The notes: generated from the letters alone by a model not told the origin. Shown: positions 34,419 through 42,484, counted from the first letter of the stretch. The stretch is DNA of 64,000 nucleotides from Actinomycetospora lutea (GCF_028737205.1 NZ_JAQZAL010000020.1:1-64000), one strand, 5' to 3'. Numbers and translations are program-made.

Positions 34419-35668
34419 CCACCACACGAACCCTCGACCGCACCGGCCCACCCGCCGCCGGGCACCGCCGCCCACCGGGCTTCGTCGCACGTTGGCGGGC
34501 CCGCCGCGCCGAACGCGACGCGTGGGCCGCGCACCACGTCTTCGCCCAGGGCATCACCGCCGAGTTCCGCGAAGCCTGCACCGCCCTGCGGCTGTGCCAG
34601 TACGTCTCCGTCGCCGCCGGGCTGACCGTGCGCACCCCGCGCGTCGGCGCCGTGCACGGCGGGCCGCCTATCACGCTGACCGTCGAGCTGATGGCCGGCC
34701 AGGAACCCGGCGACTTCACCAGCCGTGAGAACGGGCCACGCCTTGCCCACTCTCTCGGCGGGCACGGCCTCCGCGTCGAGACCCTCGCCAGCCGGTGGGT
34801 CCGACTGATAGTGCTCAACCACGATCCCCTGCGCGACAGCTTCGGCCTTCCGTCGCTCGCCGTCGCGTCCGGATCGGAGCCGGTGATCCTCGGGCGCACC
34901 GAGGACGGCATCACCCTCGGGGACGCGATCGCCGACGCCGGCCACATCGCGGTGCAGGGCCAGAACGGCTCGGGCAAGTCCGCGCTCTGCTACGGGCTGC
35001 TCTCCCAGCTCGCCGCCGCCCCCGACGTCCTCGTGGCCGGCTCGGACATCACCGGGCTCCTGCTCGGCCGCGCCTGGGACGGCACCGCCCACCGAGCCCA
35101 CCAGGTCACCGGTACCCACCACCTCGAGGCGCACGCGGTGCTGCTCGAGGACCTGGTCGCCGAGATGGACCGCCGGCTCGCGACCATCCCGCCGCGTCGG
35201 GACAAGATCGAGCCCACCCCGGCCACCCCAACGGTGCTCGTGGTGCTCGAGGAAGCACCGGGGCTGCTGCGCGCCGCCGACTCGCTGCCCAAGCCCAAGC
35301 GCGGCGAAGGAGTGCCGGTCGCGGAGCGCATCCGCACTGCGGTCCTGCGGTTGCTCTCCGAAGGCCGCAAGGCCGCTTTCCGGGTCCTGATGCTGGCCCA
35401 GCGGTTCGAGGCCACCGCCGTCGGCGGCGGCTACGCCCGCGACCAGTTCGCGCTGCGGCTCTCGTTCCGGGTGCCGGCCGACTCCCTGGAGATGCTCCAC
35501 GGCACCGACGCCCGAGCGCTCGGACCCGAGCACGCCAACGCCGCGCCCGGCATCACCTACCTGTCCGGACTTGGCAGGGACTGTCAGCGCATCCGCGTCC
35601 CCTACCTCGGCGACTACGGCGAGTACGTCGACCGCGTCCAGCAGCACGGACGGCGGGTACAGCCGTGA
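34415..35668 (+). CDS. FtsK/SpoIIIE-like DNA translocase (TraB-type)
   Basis: 417 residues. Walker A is GQNGSGKSALCYG (about 183-195) and Walker B is TVLVVLEEAPGLL (about 273-285). The later LMLAQRFEATAVGGGYARDQ is the sensor region typical of actinobacterial element translocases. A single such protein moves double-stranded DNA between mycelial cells in AICEs, in contrast to type IV secretion. It acts at the membrane; here there is no strong transmembrane segment, so a separate partner (for example the next small protein) may anchor it. The start overlaps the previous stop by four bases. Confidence 0.88.
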   Translation: MTTTRTLDRTGPPAAGHRRPPGFVARWRARRAERDAWAAHHVFAQGITAEFREACTALRLCQYVSVAAGLTVRTPRVGAVHGGPPITLTVELMAGQEPGDFTSRENGPRLAHSLGGHGLRVETLASRWVRLIVLNHDPLRDSFGLPSLAVASGSEPVILGRTEDGITLGDAIADAGHIAVQGQNGSGKSALCYGLLSQLAAAPDVLVAGSDITGLLLGRAWDGTAHRAHQVTGTHHLEAHAVLLEDLVAEMDRRLATIPPRRDKIEPTPATPTVLVVLEEAPGLLRAADSLPKPKRGEGVPVAERIRTAVLRLLSEGRKAAFRVLMLAQRFEATAVGGGYARDQFALRLSFRVPADSLEMLHGTDARALGPEHANAAPGITYLSGLGRDCQRIRVPYLGDYGEYVDRVQQHGRRVQP

Positions 35669-35895
35669 ACCTGACAGCAATCGTCATCATCGCTGCGCTC
35701 GTGACCGCGCTGCTGGTCAAGAGCCACAAGGCCGCCCCGGCGCTGGTCTCGGGGGTCGTGACCCTCGTCCTGCTCTTCGCCGCCTCCCCGACGCTCGGGC
35801 CCGCCGTGTCGAGCAGCGCCGGCGAGTTCGCCCACCAGCTCGGCGCCGCCACCGACCGCGCCGCTGACGTCCCGCAGAACGGAGAGCGGCCGTGA
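35665..35895 (+). CDS. Small membrane protein of the transfer operon (Spd-like)
   Basis: 76 residues from a GTG overlapping the translocase stop (GTGA). Two transmembrane segments: TAIVIIAALVTALLVK and LVSGVVTLVLLFAASPTLG. Short hydrophobic proteins behind the translocase gene are the spread proteins of AICEs, which affect pock size and spread in the recipient mycelium; homology is not proved here. Confidence 0.65.
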   Translation: MNLTAIVIIAALVTALLVKSHKAAPALVSGVVTLVLLFAASPTLGPAVSSSAGEFAHQLGAATDRAADVPQNGERP

Positions 35896-36239
35896 CCGAT
35901 CTCGCCCGCCACCTCGCCGGCGCGTCGGCCAGCGTCGCGCTCGCCAACCACGCCACCCACGGCCCGCCGCTGACTGTCACCGACGCCTACGACGTTGTCG
36001 GCGCCCTCGACGAGCTGCTGCGCCGGCTCCCGCAGCTCGTCGGGTTCCTGGTCCGCAGCACCCAGCGCGCCGACCCCGCCGAGCACTTCGACGACCGCGG
36101 CCGCGAGCCCGCCGGGGCCATCGCCGAGGCCGGCCACGCCCTGGCGCGCGTTGTCGCCGACCTCGACGCCGCCGGCGCCCACGCCACCACCGCCCACAAC
36201 CACCTCGGCCACCTCGGCCGGCACGTCACGGAGGACTGA
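35892..36239 (+). CDS. Helical hypothetical element protein
   Basis: 115 residues, all-helical, His/Ala-rich (ALDELLRRLPQLVGFLVRST, ALARVVADLDAAGAHATTAH). GTG start overlaps the previous stop. Part of the transfer/excision operon. No family known to me; may be a small structural or regulatory protein. Confidence 0.6.
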   Translation: MTDLARHLAGASASVALANHATHGPPLTVTDAYDVVGALDELLRRLPQLVGFLVRSTQRADPAEHFDDRGREPAGAIAEAGHALARVVADLDAAGAHATTAHNHLGHLGRHVTED

Positions 36240-36242
36240 TTC

Positions 36243-36425
36243 ATGGAACGGGTGTTCCTCACCCCCGAGGAGGTCGCCGAGGCCCTGCACGTCGGTCGGG
36301 CCAAGGTCTACGACCTCATCCGCAACGGCGACCTCGTGTCGGTCAAGATCGGCCGGCTGCGCCGCGTCCACGCCGAGGCCGTGCGGGAGTACGCCAGCCG
36401 GCTGATCGAGGAGGCCGCCGCGTGA
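36243..36425 (+). CDS. xis: Excisionase (Xis), MerR-type helix-turn-helix
   Basis: 60 residues. The winged-helix motif LTPEEVAEALHVGRAKVYDL followed by IRNGDLVSVKIGRLRRVHAE is the standard form of actinobacterial excisionase/DNA-binding proteins. It directs Int to excision by bending the att region. Stop codon overlaps the int start, as in pSAM2-like elements. Confidence 0.88.
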   Translation: MERVFLTPEEVAEALHVGRAKVYDLIRNGDLVSVKIGRLRRVHAEAVREYASRLIEEAAA

Positions 36426-37579
36426 CCCGCAACAGCAACGGCGACGGGAGCGCCTGGCAGCGCAAGGACGGCCGCTGGTCGGGCGCCGCCTACGTCCGCA
36501 CCCACACCGGCAAGATCGAGCGCCGCTACGTCTACGGCAAGGACGAGAAGGACGTCCTGCGGAAGATCGGCAAGCTCCAGGCGGCCAACGACCAGGGCGT
36601 CCCCGCCGGCCCGACCCGGCTGACCGTCGCCGCGTTCCTCGGCGAGTGGCTCGAGCACGCCCGGCACCATATCCGACCGCACACGTGGGCGAGCTACGAG
36701 GCCAACGTCCGGCTGCACCTCGTGCCGCTGATCGGCTCGAAGCAGCTCACGGCGTTGTCGGTGCGCGATGTCCGGCTGATGGTCGAGAAGCTGCGGAAGG
36801 CCGGCGTCACTCCGCGCACCGTGCAGTGGATTCACTCGACGCTGCGCGCGGCACTCCAGCACGCATTCCGGGAGGAGCTGGTCACCCGCAACGTCGCGCG
36901 CGGCGTGAAGATCGCAACTCCGGCGACGGGAACGACACCGCCCCCGTTCAGCCCCGACGAGGCGCGCCGCTTCCTGACCGCGGTCGCCGATCACCGGCTC
37001 TACGCCCTGTGGGTCGTGCTGATCGTGTTGGGGCTGCGGCGGTCCGAGGCGATCGGGCTGCACTGGTCGGACGTCGACCTCGACGCCGGCACGCTCAGGA
37101 TCACGCGCGGGCTCCAGCGCGTGGAGGGCGAGCTGCGGGAGCTACCGACCAAGACACGTCGCTCGACGCGCACCGTGCCGTTGCCGCCGATCTGCGTCCA
37201 CGTGCTGCGCACCCACGGCGACCGGCAGGCCAAGGAACGGGCCAACGCGGGCCGGCTGCGCTGGCAAGACACTGAGTACGTGTTCACCACCGGCGTCGGG
37301 ACGCCGCTGGAGCCGTCCTACGTGTCCCGGCTGTTCGTGGAGCTGTGCGCTAAGCACGGCTTCCGCCGGGTCCGTCTCCACGACATGCGCCACACCTGCG
37401 TGACGCTGCTGCTCTCGCTCGGGGTGAACCCCCGGATCGTCATGGAGATCGTCGGCCACTCGGCCATCGAGATGACCATGAACGTCTACGGCCACGTCAG
37501 CCTCGACAGCCAGCGCGAGGCCCTCGGCCTGCTCGACGACCAGCTCGGTACGCCCACCGCGGACCAGCCCGAGGAGTGA
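36422..37579 (+). CDS. int: Tyrosine integrase (site-specific recombinase)
   Basis: 385 residues. An N-terminal arm-binding region (about 1-65, RKDGRWSGAAYVRTHTGKIE) is followed by a SAM-like core-binding domain (about 65-165) and the catalytic domain. The catalytic residues are visible: Arg in LGLRRSEAIGLHW, Lys in the following beta region, HDMRHTCVTLLLSLG (His/Arg), VGHSAIEMTMNVYGHV (His and the nucleophile Tyr). The GTG start overlaps xis. The gene ends 49 bp before the att core, the normal place for a tRNA-targeting integrase. It should recombine the 78-bp cores and read the GCTGTCA arm sites. Confidence 0.95.
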   Translation: MTRNSNGDGSAWQRKDGRWSGAAYVRTHTGKIERRYVYGKDEKDVLRKIGKLQAANDQGVPAGPTRLTVAAFLGEWLEHARHHIRPHTWASYEANVRLHLVPLIGSKQLTALSVRDVRLMVEKLRKAGVTPRTVQWIHSTLRAALQHAFREELVTRNVARGVKIATPATGTTPPPFSPDEARRFLTAVADHRLYALWVVLIVLGLRRSEAIGLHWSDVDLDAGTLRITRGLQRVEGELRELPTKTRRSTRTVPLPPICVHVLRTHGDRQAKERANAGRLRWQDTEYVFTTGVGTPLEPSYVSRLFVELCAKHGFRRVRLHDMRHTCVTLLLSLGVNPRIVMEIVGHSAIEMTMNVYGHVSLDSQREALGLLDDQLGTPTADQPEE

Positions 37580-37585
37580 CCCGTT

Positions 37586-37605
37586 GCTGTCATCGACCGC
37601 TGTCA
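37586..37605. promoter_or_regulatory. Integrase arm-type sites, right end
   Basis: GCTGTCA occurs at 37586-37592 and 37599-37605, the same 13-bp pitch as at the left end, 22 bp before the att core and just after the int stop codon. The second copy is followed by CTGGATC, which recurs (as CCGGATC) outside the left end. Confidence 0.7.
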
Positions 37606-37627
37606 CTGGATCATGGAGCGACCGTGA

Positions 37628-37705
37628 AGATCGTCCGCGCCGGTCTCACCTGCGGAAGCGGGGGGATTCGAACCCCCGGTCACTTGCGTGACGTCCGCTT
37701 TCAAG
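37628..37705. repeat. Right attachment site (78-bp core repeat)
   Basis: Identical to the left copy. Covers the 3' part of tRNA-Ser plus 25 bp. This side keeps the full tRNA, so the gene remains functional in the integrated state. Confidence 0.95.
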
Positions 37706-37737
37706 GCGGATGCAATCGGCCGCTCTGCCACGCTTCC
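37653..37737 (-). tRNA. tRNA-Ser (anticodon TGA), target of the element
   Basis: Minus strand, ~85 nt, class II. Acceptor GGAAGCG pairs with CGCTTCC; D arm GCAGAGCGGCCGA; anticodon stem TCCGC/GCGGA with loop CTTGAAA (anticodon TGA); long variable arm GACGTCACGCAAGTGACC; T arm GGGTTCGAATCCC. The element lies at its 3' end. Confidence 0.95.
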
Positions 37738-37758
37738 GCGGGCCAGGGTAAGCGCCGG

Positions 37759-38226
37759 TCAGGAGTCGGCGCGCAGCTTGGTCACGACGCGCTCGAAGAC
37801 GTCGCCGACGACCTTGCGCTCGTGGTCGTCCAGGAGGTCGACGAAGTGGGCGCGCACGCCCTCGAGATGGTCGGGCGCGGCGCGCTGGAGCACGTCGAAC
37901 CCGTGCTCGGTGAGGACCGCGAAGACGCCGCGACCGTCGGAGGGGCAGAGCTCGCGGCGCACGAGGTCGTCGACCTCGAGGCGCGACACCTGGTGGGAGA
38001 GCCGCGACTTCGAGGCGACGACCTCCTCGGCCAGCAGGCTCATCCGCATCCGGTGGTCCTCCTGCTCGGAGAGGCGCACGAGGATCTCGTAGTCGGCCAG
38101 GGAGAGGCCGTGCCGGTCGGAGAGCTCGCGGTTGAGCCGCCCGGCGAGGAGGGCCTGACCTGCGATGTAGTTGCGCCACGCGTGCCACTCGACGGGGTCG
38201 AGCCAGCGCGGCTCCTGCTCGGCCAT
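37759..38226 (-). CDS. MarR-family transcriptional regulator
   Basis: 155 residues. Winged helix with the family pattern: LSLADYEILVRLSEQEDHRM, LLAEEVVASKSRLSHQVSRL and DGRGVFAVLTEHG for the wing. It should bind a palindrome as a dimer and sense an aromatic or oxidant ligand. It is divergent from the quinone-oxidoreductase gene with 78 bp between starts, so it most likely controls that gene and itself. The open frame continues upstream through the neighbour, antisense, and is not used. Confidence 0.92.
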   Translation of the reverse strand: MAEQEPRWLDPVEWHAWRNYIAGQALLAGRLNRELSDRHGLSLADYEILVRLSEQEDHRMRMSLLAEEVVASKSRLSHQVSRLEVDDLVRRELCPSDGRGVFAVLTEHGFDVLQRAAPDHLEGVRAHFVDLLDDHERKVVGDVFERVVTKLRADS

Positions 38227-38304
38227 CACGCCACGATAATGGTCGGGGCGTACGCGCGGTACGGAACGCGCGGGTGCCGGGCGCCGCCGATAGCGTTCCG
38301 CGCC
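38227..38304. promoter_or_regulatory. Divergent MarR / oxidoreductase promoter region
   Basis: 78 bp between two start codons. It contains GTACGCGCGGTAC (about 38249-38261), a short near-palindrome that would suit a MarR operator. Not proven. Confidence 0.4.
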
Positions 38305-39315
38305 GTGTACGCCATCACCATCCGCGAGTCCGGTGGCCCCGAGGTCCTCGAGTGGGTCGAGCACCCCGACCCGGAGCCGGGGCCCGGCGAGGTCGTCGTC
38401 GACGTCGTCGCGTCGGCGGTCAACCGCGCCGACGTCATGCAGCGCCAGGGCAACTACCCGCCGCCCCCGGGCGCCTCCGAGGTGCCCGGCCTCGAGTGCT
38501 CCGGGCGCATCGCGTCGCTCGGCCCGGGGGTCACCGGCTGGTCGGTCGGCGACGAGGTCTGCGCGCTGCTGGCCGGCGGCGGCTACGCGGAGAGGGTCGC
38601 GGTGCCGGCGGCGCAGCTGCTGCCGGTGCCCGACGGGGTGTCGCTGACCGACGCGGGCGGGCTGCCCGAGGTGGCCTGCACGGTGTGGTCGAACCTCGCG
38701 ATGACCGGACACCTCCGGGAGGGCGAGACGCTGCTCGTCCACGGCGGGACCGGGGGCATCGGCACCCACGCGATCCAGATCGGCAAGGCGCTCGGCGCGC
38801 GCGTCCTCGCGACCGCCGGCTCGCCCGAGCGCCTGCAGACCTGCCTCGACCTGGGCGCCGACGTCGCCATCGACTACCACGACGACCTGCCCACCGAGGT
38901 CGCGAGCGCGACCGACGACCGCGGCGTCGACGTCATCCTCGACAACATGGGCGCCTCGATGCTCACGGCCAACCTCAGCGCGCTCGCCATCGGCGGGCGC
39001 CTGGTGATCATCGGTCTGATGGGCGGCGCGAAGACCGAGATCAACCTCGCCTCGATGCTCGGCCGCCGCCTGTCGATCAGCGCCACCACGCTGCGCGGCC
39101 GGGAGGTCGAGGGCCCCGACGGCAAGGGCGCGATCGTCGCCGCCACCCGCGAGGACGTCTGGCCGCTGATCGAGCAGGGCCGGGTCCGTCCCGTGATCCA
39201 CCGGTACGTCCCGGTGGCCGAGGCCTCCCGCGCGCACGCGGCGCTCGACGAGGGCGGCGTCATCGGCAAGCTCGTGCTCGTCGTGCGCGACGAGGACGGG
39301 GTGCTGGCGGGCTGA
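38305..39315 (+). CDS. NADPH:quinone oxidoreductase (zeta-crystallin/PIG3-like, zinc-free MDR family)
   Basis: 336 residues from the GTG at 38305 (VYAITIRESGGPEV). Medium-chain reductase fold without zinc ligands. NRADVMQRQGNYPPPPGASE is the characteristic region; HGGTGGIGTHAIQIGKALGA binds NADPH; DVILDNMGASML and GRLVIIGLMGG follow. Reduces quinones or enones in the cytoplasm. M. tuberculosis has a quinone-type oxidoreductase (Rv3777) at the corresponding place next to the aminotransferase-like gene, so the order is conserved. Confidence 0.88.
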   Translation: MYAITIRESGGPEVLEWVEHPDPEPGPGEVVVDVVASAVNRADVMQRQGNYPPPPGASEVPGLECSGRIASLGPGVTGWSVGDEVCALLAGGGYAERVAVPAAQLLPVPDGVSLTDAGGLPEVACTVWSNLAMTGHLREGETLLVHGGTGGIGTHAIQIGKALGARVLATAGSPERLQTCLDLGADVAIDYHDDLPTEVASATDDRGVDVILDNMGASMLTANLSALAIGGRLVIIGLMGGAKTEINLASMLGRRLSISATTLRGREVEGPDGKGAIVAATREDVWPLIEQGRVRPVIHRYVPVAEASRAHAALDEGGVIGKLVLVVRDEDGVLAG

Positions 39316-39320
39316 GCGCG

Positions 39321-39385
39321 GAGATCAGCTGGTCGGCAGGCACCTCCGCGGACGCTTCCGAGGTGCATGTCGACCTGGTGATCTC
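39321..39385. terminator. Long hairpin after the oxidoreductase gene
   Basis: Outer arms GAGATCAGCTGGTCG and CGACCTGGTGATCTC pair at 13 of 15 positions. Inner arms GCACCTC and GAGGTGC also pair. Starts six bases after the stop codon, so it is a likely terminator. Confidence 0.65.
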
Positions 39386-39433
39386 CCGGCGTGGGTAGGC
39401 GGCGAGCCCGTGGTTCCGCGTGCGCCCACTCCC

Positions 39434-39502
39434 CGGCGTGTCGCGCACCGAGGATGTGGCGATCCTGGCGTCACACGCCAGCGATGCCGCATCGCTCGCA
39501 CC
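39434..39502. repeat. Dispersed ~69-bp repeat (family B), copy 1, between convergent genes
   Basis: About 85-90 percent identical to 62930-62999. Both copies begin CGGCGTGTCGCGC and share GATCCTGGCGTCACA and GCCAGCGATGCCGCATCGCT. It can fold into an imperfect stem. Both copies are between convergent genes. Confidence 0.7.
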
Positions 39503-39528
39503 GGCACGGCGCGCTGTCTCGAGGCTGT

Positions 39529-40746
39529 CTAGAGGCGGGCGAGGGCGTTGACGAGCGTGTCGATCTCGGCGCGGGTGGTGTAGTGCGCGAGGCCGACGCG
39601 CACGACGCCGCCGACCTCGGCGCCGCCGAGGACCTCGAGCGCGCCGCTGTCGCCGGTGTCGGTGACCACGCAGACGCCGTGCTCGGCGACGCGTTCGGCG
39701 ACCTCGCGCGCGGTGCGGCCGGCGACGGTGAAGGCGACGACCGGGATCCGGCGCGGTGGCTCGCCGATGACCATGACCCCGGGCAGGTAGCGCAGCTCGG
39801 AGACGAGGTAGGCGGTGAGCTCGTCCTGGTGGCTGCGCACCGAGCTCATCGACGTGAGCACGCGCTCGCGGCGGGGCCCGTCGGCGTTGTCGTCGAGGTC
39901 GCCGAGGTAGTCGATCGACGCGACGAGCCCGGCGAGCAGGGCGTAGGGGGCGTCGCCGATCTCGAGGCGCTCGGGCCCCTTCGCCGACGCGTCGAGCGAG
40001 ACGGCGGGCAGGCGGTCGAGCAGCTCGGGGTTGCGGAACACCAGCGCCCCGACCGGCGGACCGCCCCACGCCGCCGCGGAGAGCACCATGATGTCGGCGC
40101 CCATGGTGTCGAGGTCCAGGGGCAGGAAGGGCGCCGCGGCGGTGGCGTCGACGACCATCAGCGGCTCGATCCCGGCGCCCGGCTGGGGCAGCGCGTGCAC
40201 CTTGCGGGCGATCGCCGCGACCTCGGTGCGCGTGCCGATCGCCGGGCACGCGGCGGTGACGGTGACGACGCGCGTGCGGTCGCCCACCAGCTCGTCGAAC
40301 TGCCAGCTCGGCAGCTCACAGGTCTCCACGTCGATCTCAGCGGTGCGCAGCCGCCCGCCCGTGCGCTGGGCGGCGCGATGCCACGGCGCGACGTTCGCGG
40401 TGTCGTCGAGGCGGGAGACGACGACCTCGTCGCCGAGCGCCCAGTCGGCGCTCAGGGCGTCGGCGAGCCGCTCGAGCAGCGGGGCGGGGCCGGGTCCGAG
40501 GACGACGCCCTTCGGATCGGCGCCCACGAGGTCGGCGACGGCCCGCCGCGCGGCCTCGATGATGGCGCCGCCGCGCTGCGAGGCCGGGAACACCCCGCCC
40601 GGGCGCGAGACCGGCGCGCGCAGCGCCGAGGAGACCGCGGTGGCGACCTGCTCGGGCACCTGCATGCCCGTCGGGCCGTCCAGGTGCGCCCACCCGTCAC
40701 CCAGGGCGGGCACCAGGCCCCTGACCCGAGCGACGTCGAACGCCAT
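39529..40746 (-). CDS. Cysteine-desulfurase-like class V aminotransferase without the PLP lysine
   Basis: 405 residues, fold-type I. It starts at MAFDVARVRGLVPALGDGWA (the frame runs further upstream but that is antisense to bpa). Family features are LDGPTGMQVPEQV, PLMVVDATAAAPFLPLDLDT with the PLP-nitrogen Asp, and GALVFRNPELL. The position of the Schiff-base lysine reads LSAAAWGGPPVGAL; class V enzymes have a Lys four residues before the GP. The homologue in M. tuberculosis is Rv3778c, next to the same neighbours. Either it has lost PLP chemistry or it uses another lysine. Not part of an isc/suf cluster. Confidence 0.8.
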   Translation of the reverse strand: MAFDVARVRGLVPALGDGWAHLDGPTGMQVPEQVATAVSSALRAPVSRPGGVFPASQRGGAIIEAARRAVADLVGADPKGVVLGPGPAPLLERLADALSADWALGDEVVVSRLDDTANVAPWHRAAQRTGGRLRTAEIDVETCELPSWQFDELVGDRTRVVTVTAACPAIGTRTEVAAIARKVHALPQPGAGIEPLMVVDATAAAPFLPLDLDTMGADIMVLSAAAWGGPPVGALVFRNPELLDRLPAVSLDASAKGPERLEIGDAPYALLAGLVASIDYLGDLDDNADGPRRERVLTSMSSVRSHQDELTAYLVSELRYLPGVMVIGEPPRRIPVVAFTVAGRTAREVAERVAEHGVCVVTDTGDSGALEVLGGAEVGGVVRVGLAHYTTRAEIDTLVNALARL

Positions 40747-40864
40747 GCTCGCGAGGGTACGGAGCGGCCCTGCGGGCAGCGACGGCGGTCGGCTCAGGTG
40801 ACGGCGGCAGGCGGTGGGCGGGCGCCGGGCGGGTGCGGGGTACGGCCGGGTGGAGGATGGACCC

Positions 40865-41431
40865 ATGAGCGAGACCCCCACCCCCGGTGACCAGGTCATG
40901 ATCGTCGGACCGGACGGGCAGCCGGTCGGCACGGTCCGGGTCCCGGGCGACGCCGACGACGCCGCCGAGACCCCGCAGACCACCGGCGAGACCACCGCCG
41001 AGGACGGCCCCGAGGACCCCTCCGCGGGCGTCGAGGAGCCGGCGAAGGTCATGCGCATCGGCATGATGATCAAGCAGCTCCTCGAGGAGGTCCGCGGCAC
41101 CGACCTCGACGACGCGAGCCGCGGGCGGCTGCGCGAGATCCACGCCTCGTCGCTGCGCGAGCTCGAGTCCGCGCTCTCGCCCGACCTGCGCGAGGAGCTC
41201 ACCCGGCTCGTCGAGCCGTTCGCCGCCGACCAGCCCCCGTCGGCGGGCGAGCTGCGGATCGCCCAGGCGCAGCTCGTCGGCTGGCTCGAGGGCCTGTTCC
41301 ACGGCATCCAGACCGCGCTCGTCGCCCAGCAGATGGCGGCGAAGGTGCAGCTCGAGCAGATGCGCCGGGGCCTGCCGGCCGGCTCCGGCGGCTCGGGGAG
41401 CTCGCCCGGCGCGACGGGCCAGTACCTCTGA
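40865..41431 (+). CDS. bpa: Bacterial proteasome activator Bpa
   Basis: 188 residues. Bpa forms a ring that opens the 20S proteasome gate without ATP. The disordered acidic N-terminus (about 1-60) is followed by a four-helix core (MRIGMMIKQLLEEVRGTDLD to QTALVAQQMAAKVQLEQMRR). The protein ends in GQYL, the C-terminal motif that inserts in the proteasome alpha ring in the M. tuberculosis protein (Rv3780). Gene order with wzm/wzt/glfT1 is as in M. tuberculosis. The start ATG has no strong ribosome site. No proteasome subunit genes are in this window. Confidence 0.9.
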   Translation: MSETPTPGDQVMIVGPDGQPVGTVRVPGDADDAAETPQTTGETTAEDGPEDPSAGVEEPAKVMRIGMMIKQLLEEVRGTDLDDASRGRLREIHASSLRELESALSPDLREELTRLVEPFAADQPPSAGELRIAQAQLVGWLEGLFHGIQTALVAQQMAAKVQLEQMRRGLPAGSGGSGSSPGATGQYL

Positions 41432-41523
41432 CCGACCCGCGGCCCGGCGGAGCCGCACCGGACGGGGGAGCCCGCGAGCCGGTCCGCGAGGAGCGACCAC
41501 CCGCGCAGGTAGGCTCATCCGTC

Positions 41524-42462
41524 GTGGCCGTCCCAGCACTCGCGCGCCAGGACGCCGACGAACCGGCGCCCGTCGACGACGCGCCGTCCCCGCGCAGTTG
41601 GGGGCGTGCGTTCGCCGACATCCGGGCCGCGGTCGCGCAGCGCGAGCTGTGGGGCCACCTCGGCTGGCAGGACATCAAACAGCGCTACCGGCGCTCGGTC
41701 ATCGGCCCACTGTGGATCACCATCAGCATGGCGGTCACCGCGGCGGCGCTCGGCGGGCTCTACTCGCAGCTGTTCGGCCAGCCGATCGGCACGTTCATGC
41801 CGTACGTGACCGTCGGCTTCATGATCTGGTACTTCATCAGCGCCTGCGTGCTGGAGGGCACCGAGACCTTCATCGCCAACGAGGGCCTCATCCGCTTCCT
41901 GCCGGCGCCATTGATGATCTACGTCTTCCGCACCGTGTGGCGGCAGGTGCTGTTCTTCGCCCACAACGTCGTCGTCTACGTCATCGTGCTGGCGATCTTC
42001 TTCCAGCAGCTCGACCAGCCGTACACGATGGTCAACAACAACCCGGCCGCGATCGTGCACCCCGGCCTGAGCTGGTGGGCGCTGCTGGCGATCCCGGCCT
42101 TCCTGCTGATCGTCGTCAACGGCCTGTGGGTCACGCTGCTGTTCGGGATCATCTCGGCGCGCTTCCGCGACATCCCGCCGGTCGTCGGCAGCTTCATGCA
42201 GCTGTTCTTCACGATGACGCCGATCATCTGGACGACCGACCTGCTCACCGGCGGCGCGCCCGGCAGCGCCAAGGCGATCATCGAGTTCCTGGCGAAGCTG
42301 AACCCCTTCTACCACTTCATCGAGATCTTCCGGGCCCCGCTCGTGGGTCAGGTGCAGAGCTGGACGCACTGGGCGGTCGCCGGCGGGATCACCGTCATCG
42401 GCTGGACGCTCGCGCTGGTCGCCCTGCGCAACTACCGCTCCCGCGTCGCGTACTGGGTGTGA
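41524..42462 (+). CDS. wzm: ABC-2 type permease Wzm (galactan/polysaccharide export)
   Basis: 312 residues from GTG. About six transmembrane helices. WQDIKQRYRRSVIGPLWITIS is the conserved N-terminal amphipathic region of ABC-2 polysaccharide exporters; the late LNPFYHFIEIFRAPL is also conserved. Homologous to Rv3783 of M. tuberculosis. With Wzt it is thought to move the lipid-linked galactan precursor across the membrane. Followed 22 bp later by wzt. Confidence 0.92.
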   Translation: MAVPALARQDADEPAPVDDAPSPRSWGRAFADIRAAVAQRELWGHLGWQDIKQRYRRSVIGPLWITISMAVTAAALGGLYSQLFGQPIGTFMPYVTVGFMIWYFISACVLEGTETFIANEGLIRFLPAPLMIYVFRTVWRQVLFFAHNVVVYVIVLAIFFQQLDQPYTMVNNNPAAIVHPGLSWWALLAIPAFLLIVVNGLWVTLLFGIISARFRDIPPVVGSFMQLFFTMTPIIWTTDLLTGGAPGSAKAIIEFLAKLNPFYHFIEIFRAPLVGQVQSWTHWAVAGGITVIGWTLALVALRNYRSRVAYWV

Positions 42463-42484
42463 GCGCAGCCATGGAGAAGATCTG

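Larger units (their letters stand above)
25287..37705. mobile_element. Integrative and conjugative element (AICE, pSAM2 type) in tRNA-Ser(UGA)
   Basis: Bounded by a 78-bp perfect direct repeat, one copy of which is the 3' part of an intact tRNA-Ser gene at the right end. The right half carries, in one overlapping operon, a FtsK/TraB-like translocase, two small proteins, Xis and a tyrosine integrase ending 49 bp from the repeat. A rolling-circle-type Rep is in the left half. An XRE/TPR regulator is divergent from the transfer operon and is followed by a Pif-like NUDIX gene. These modules define AICEs. The middle (about 28.1-31.8 kb) is visibly AT-richer cargo with unrecognised genes. Size about 12.4 kb. 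Confidence 0.92.
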
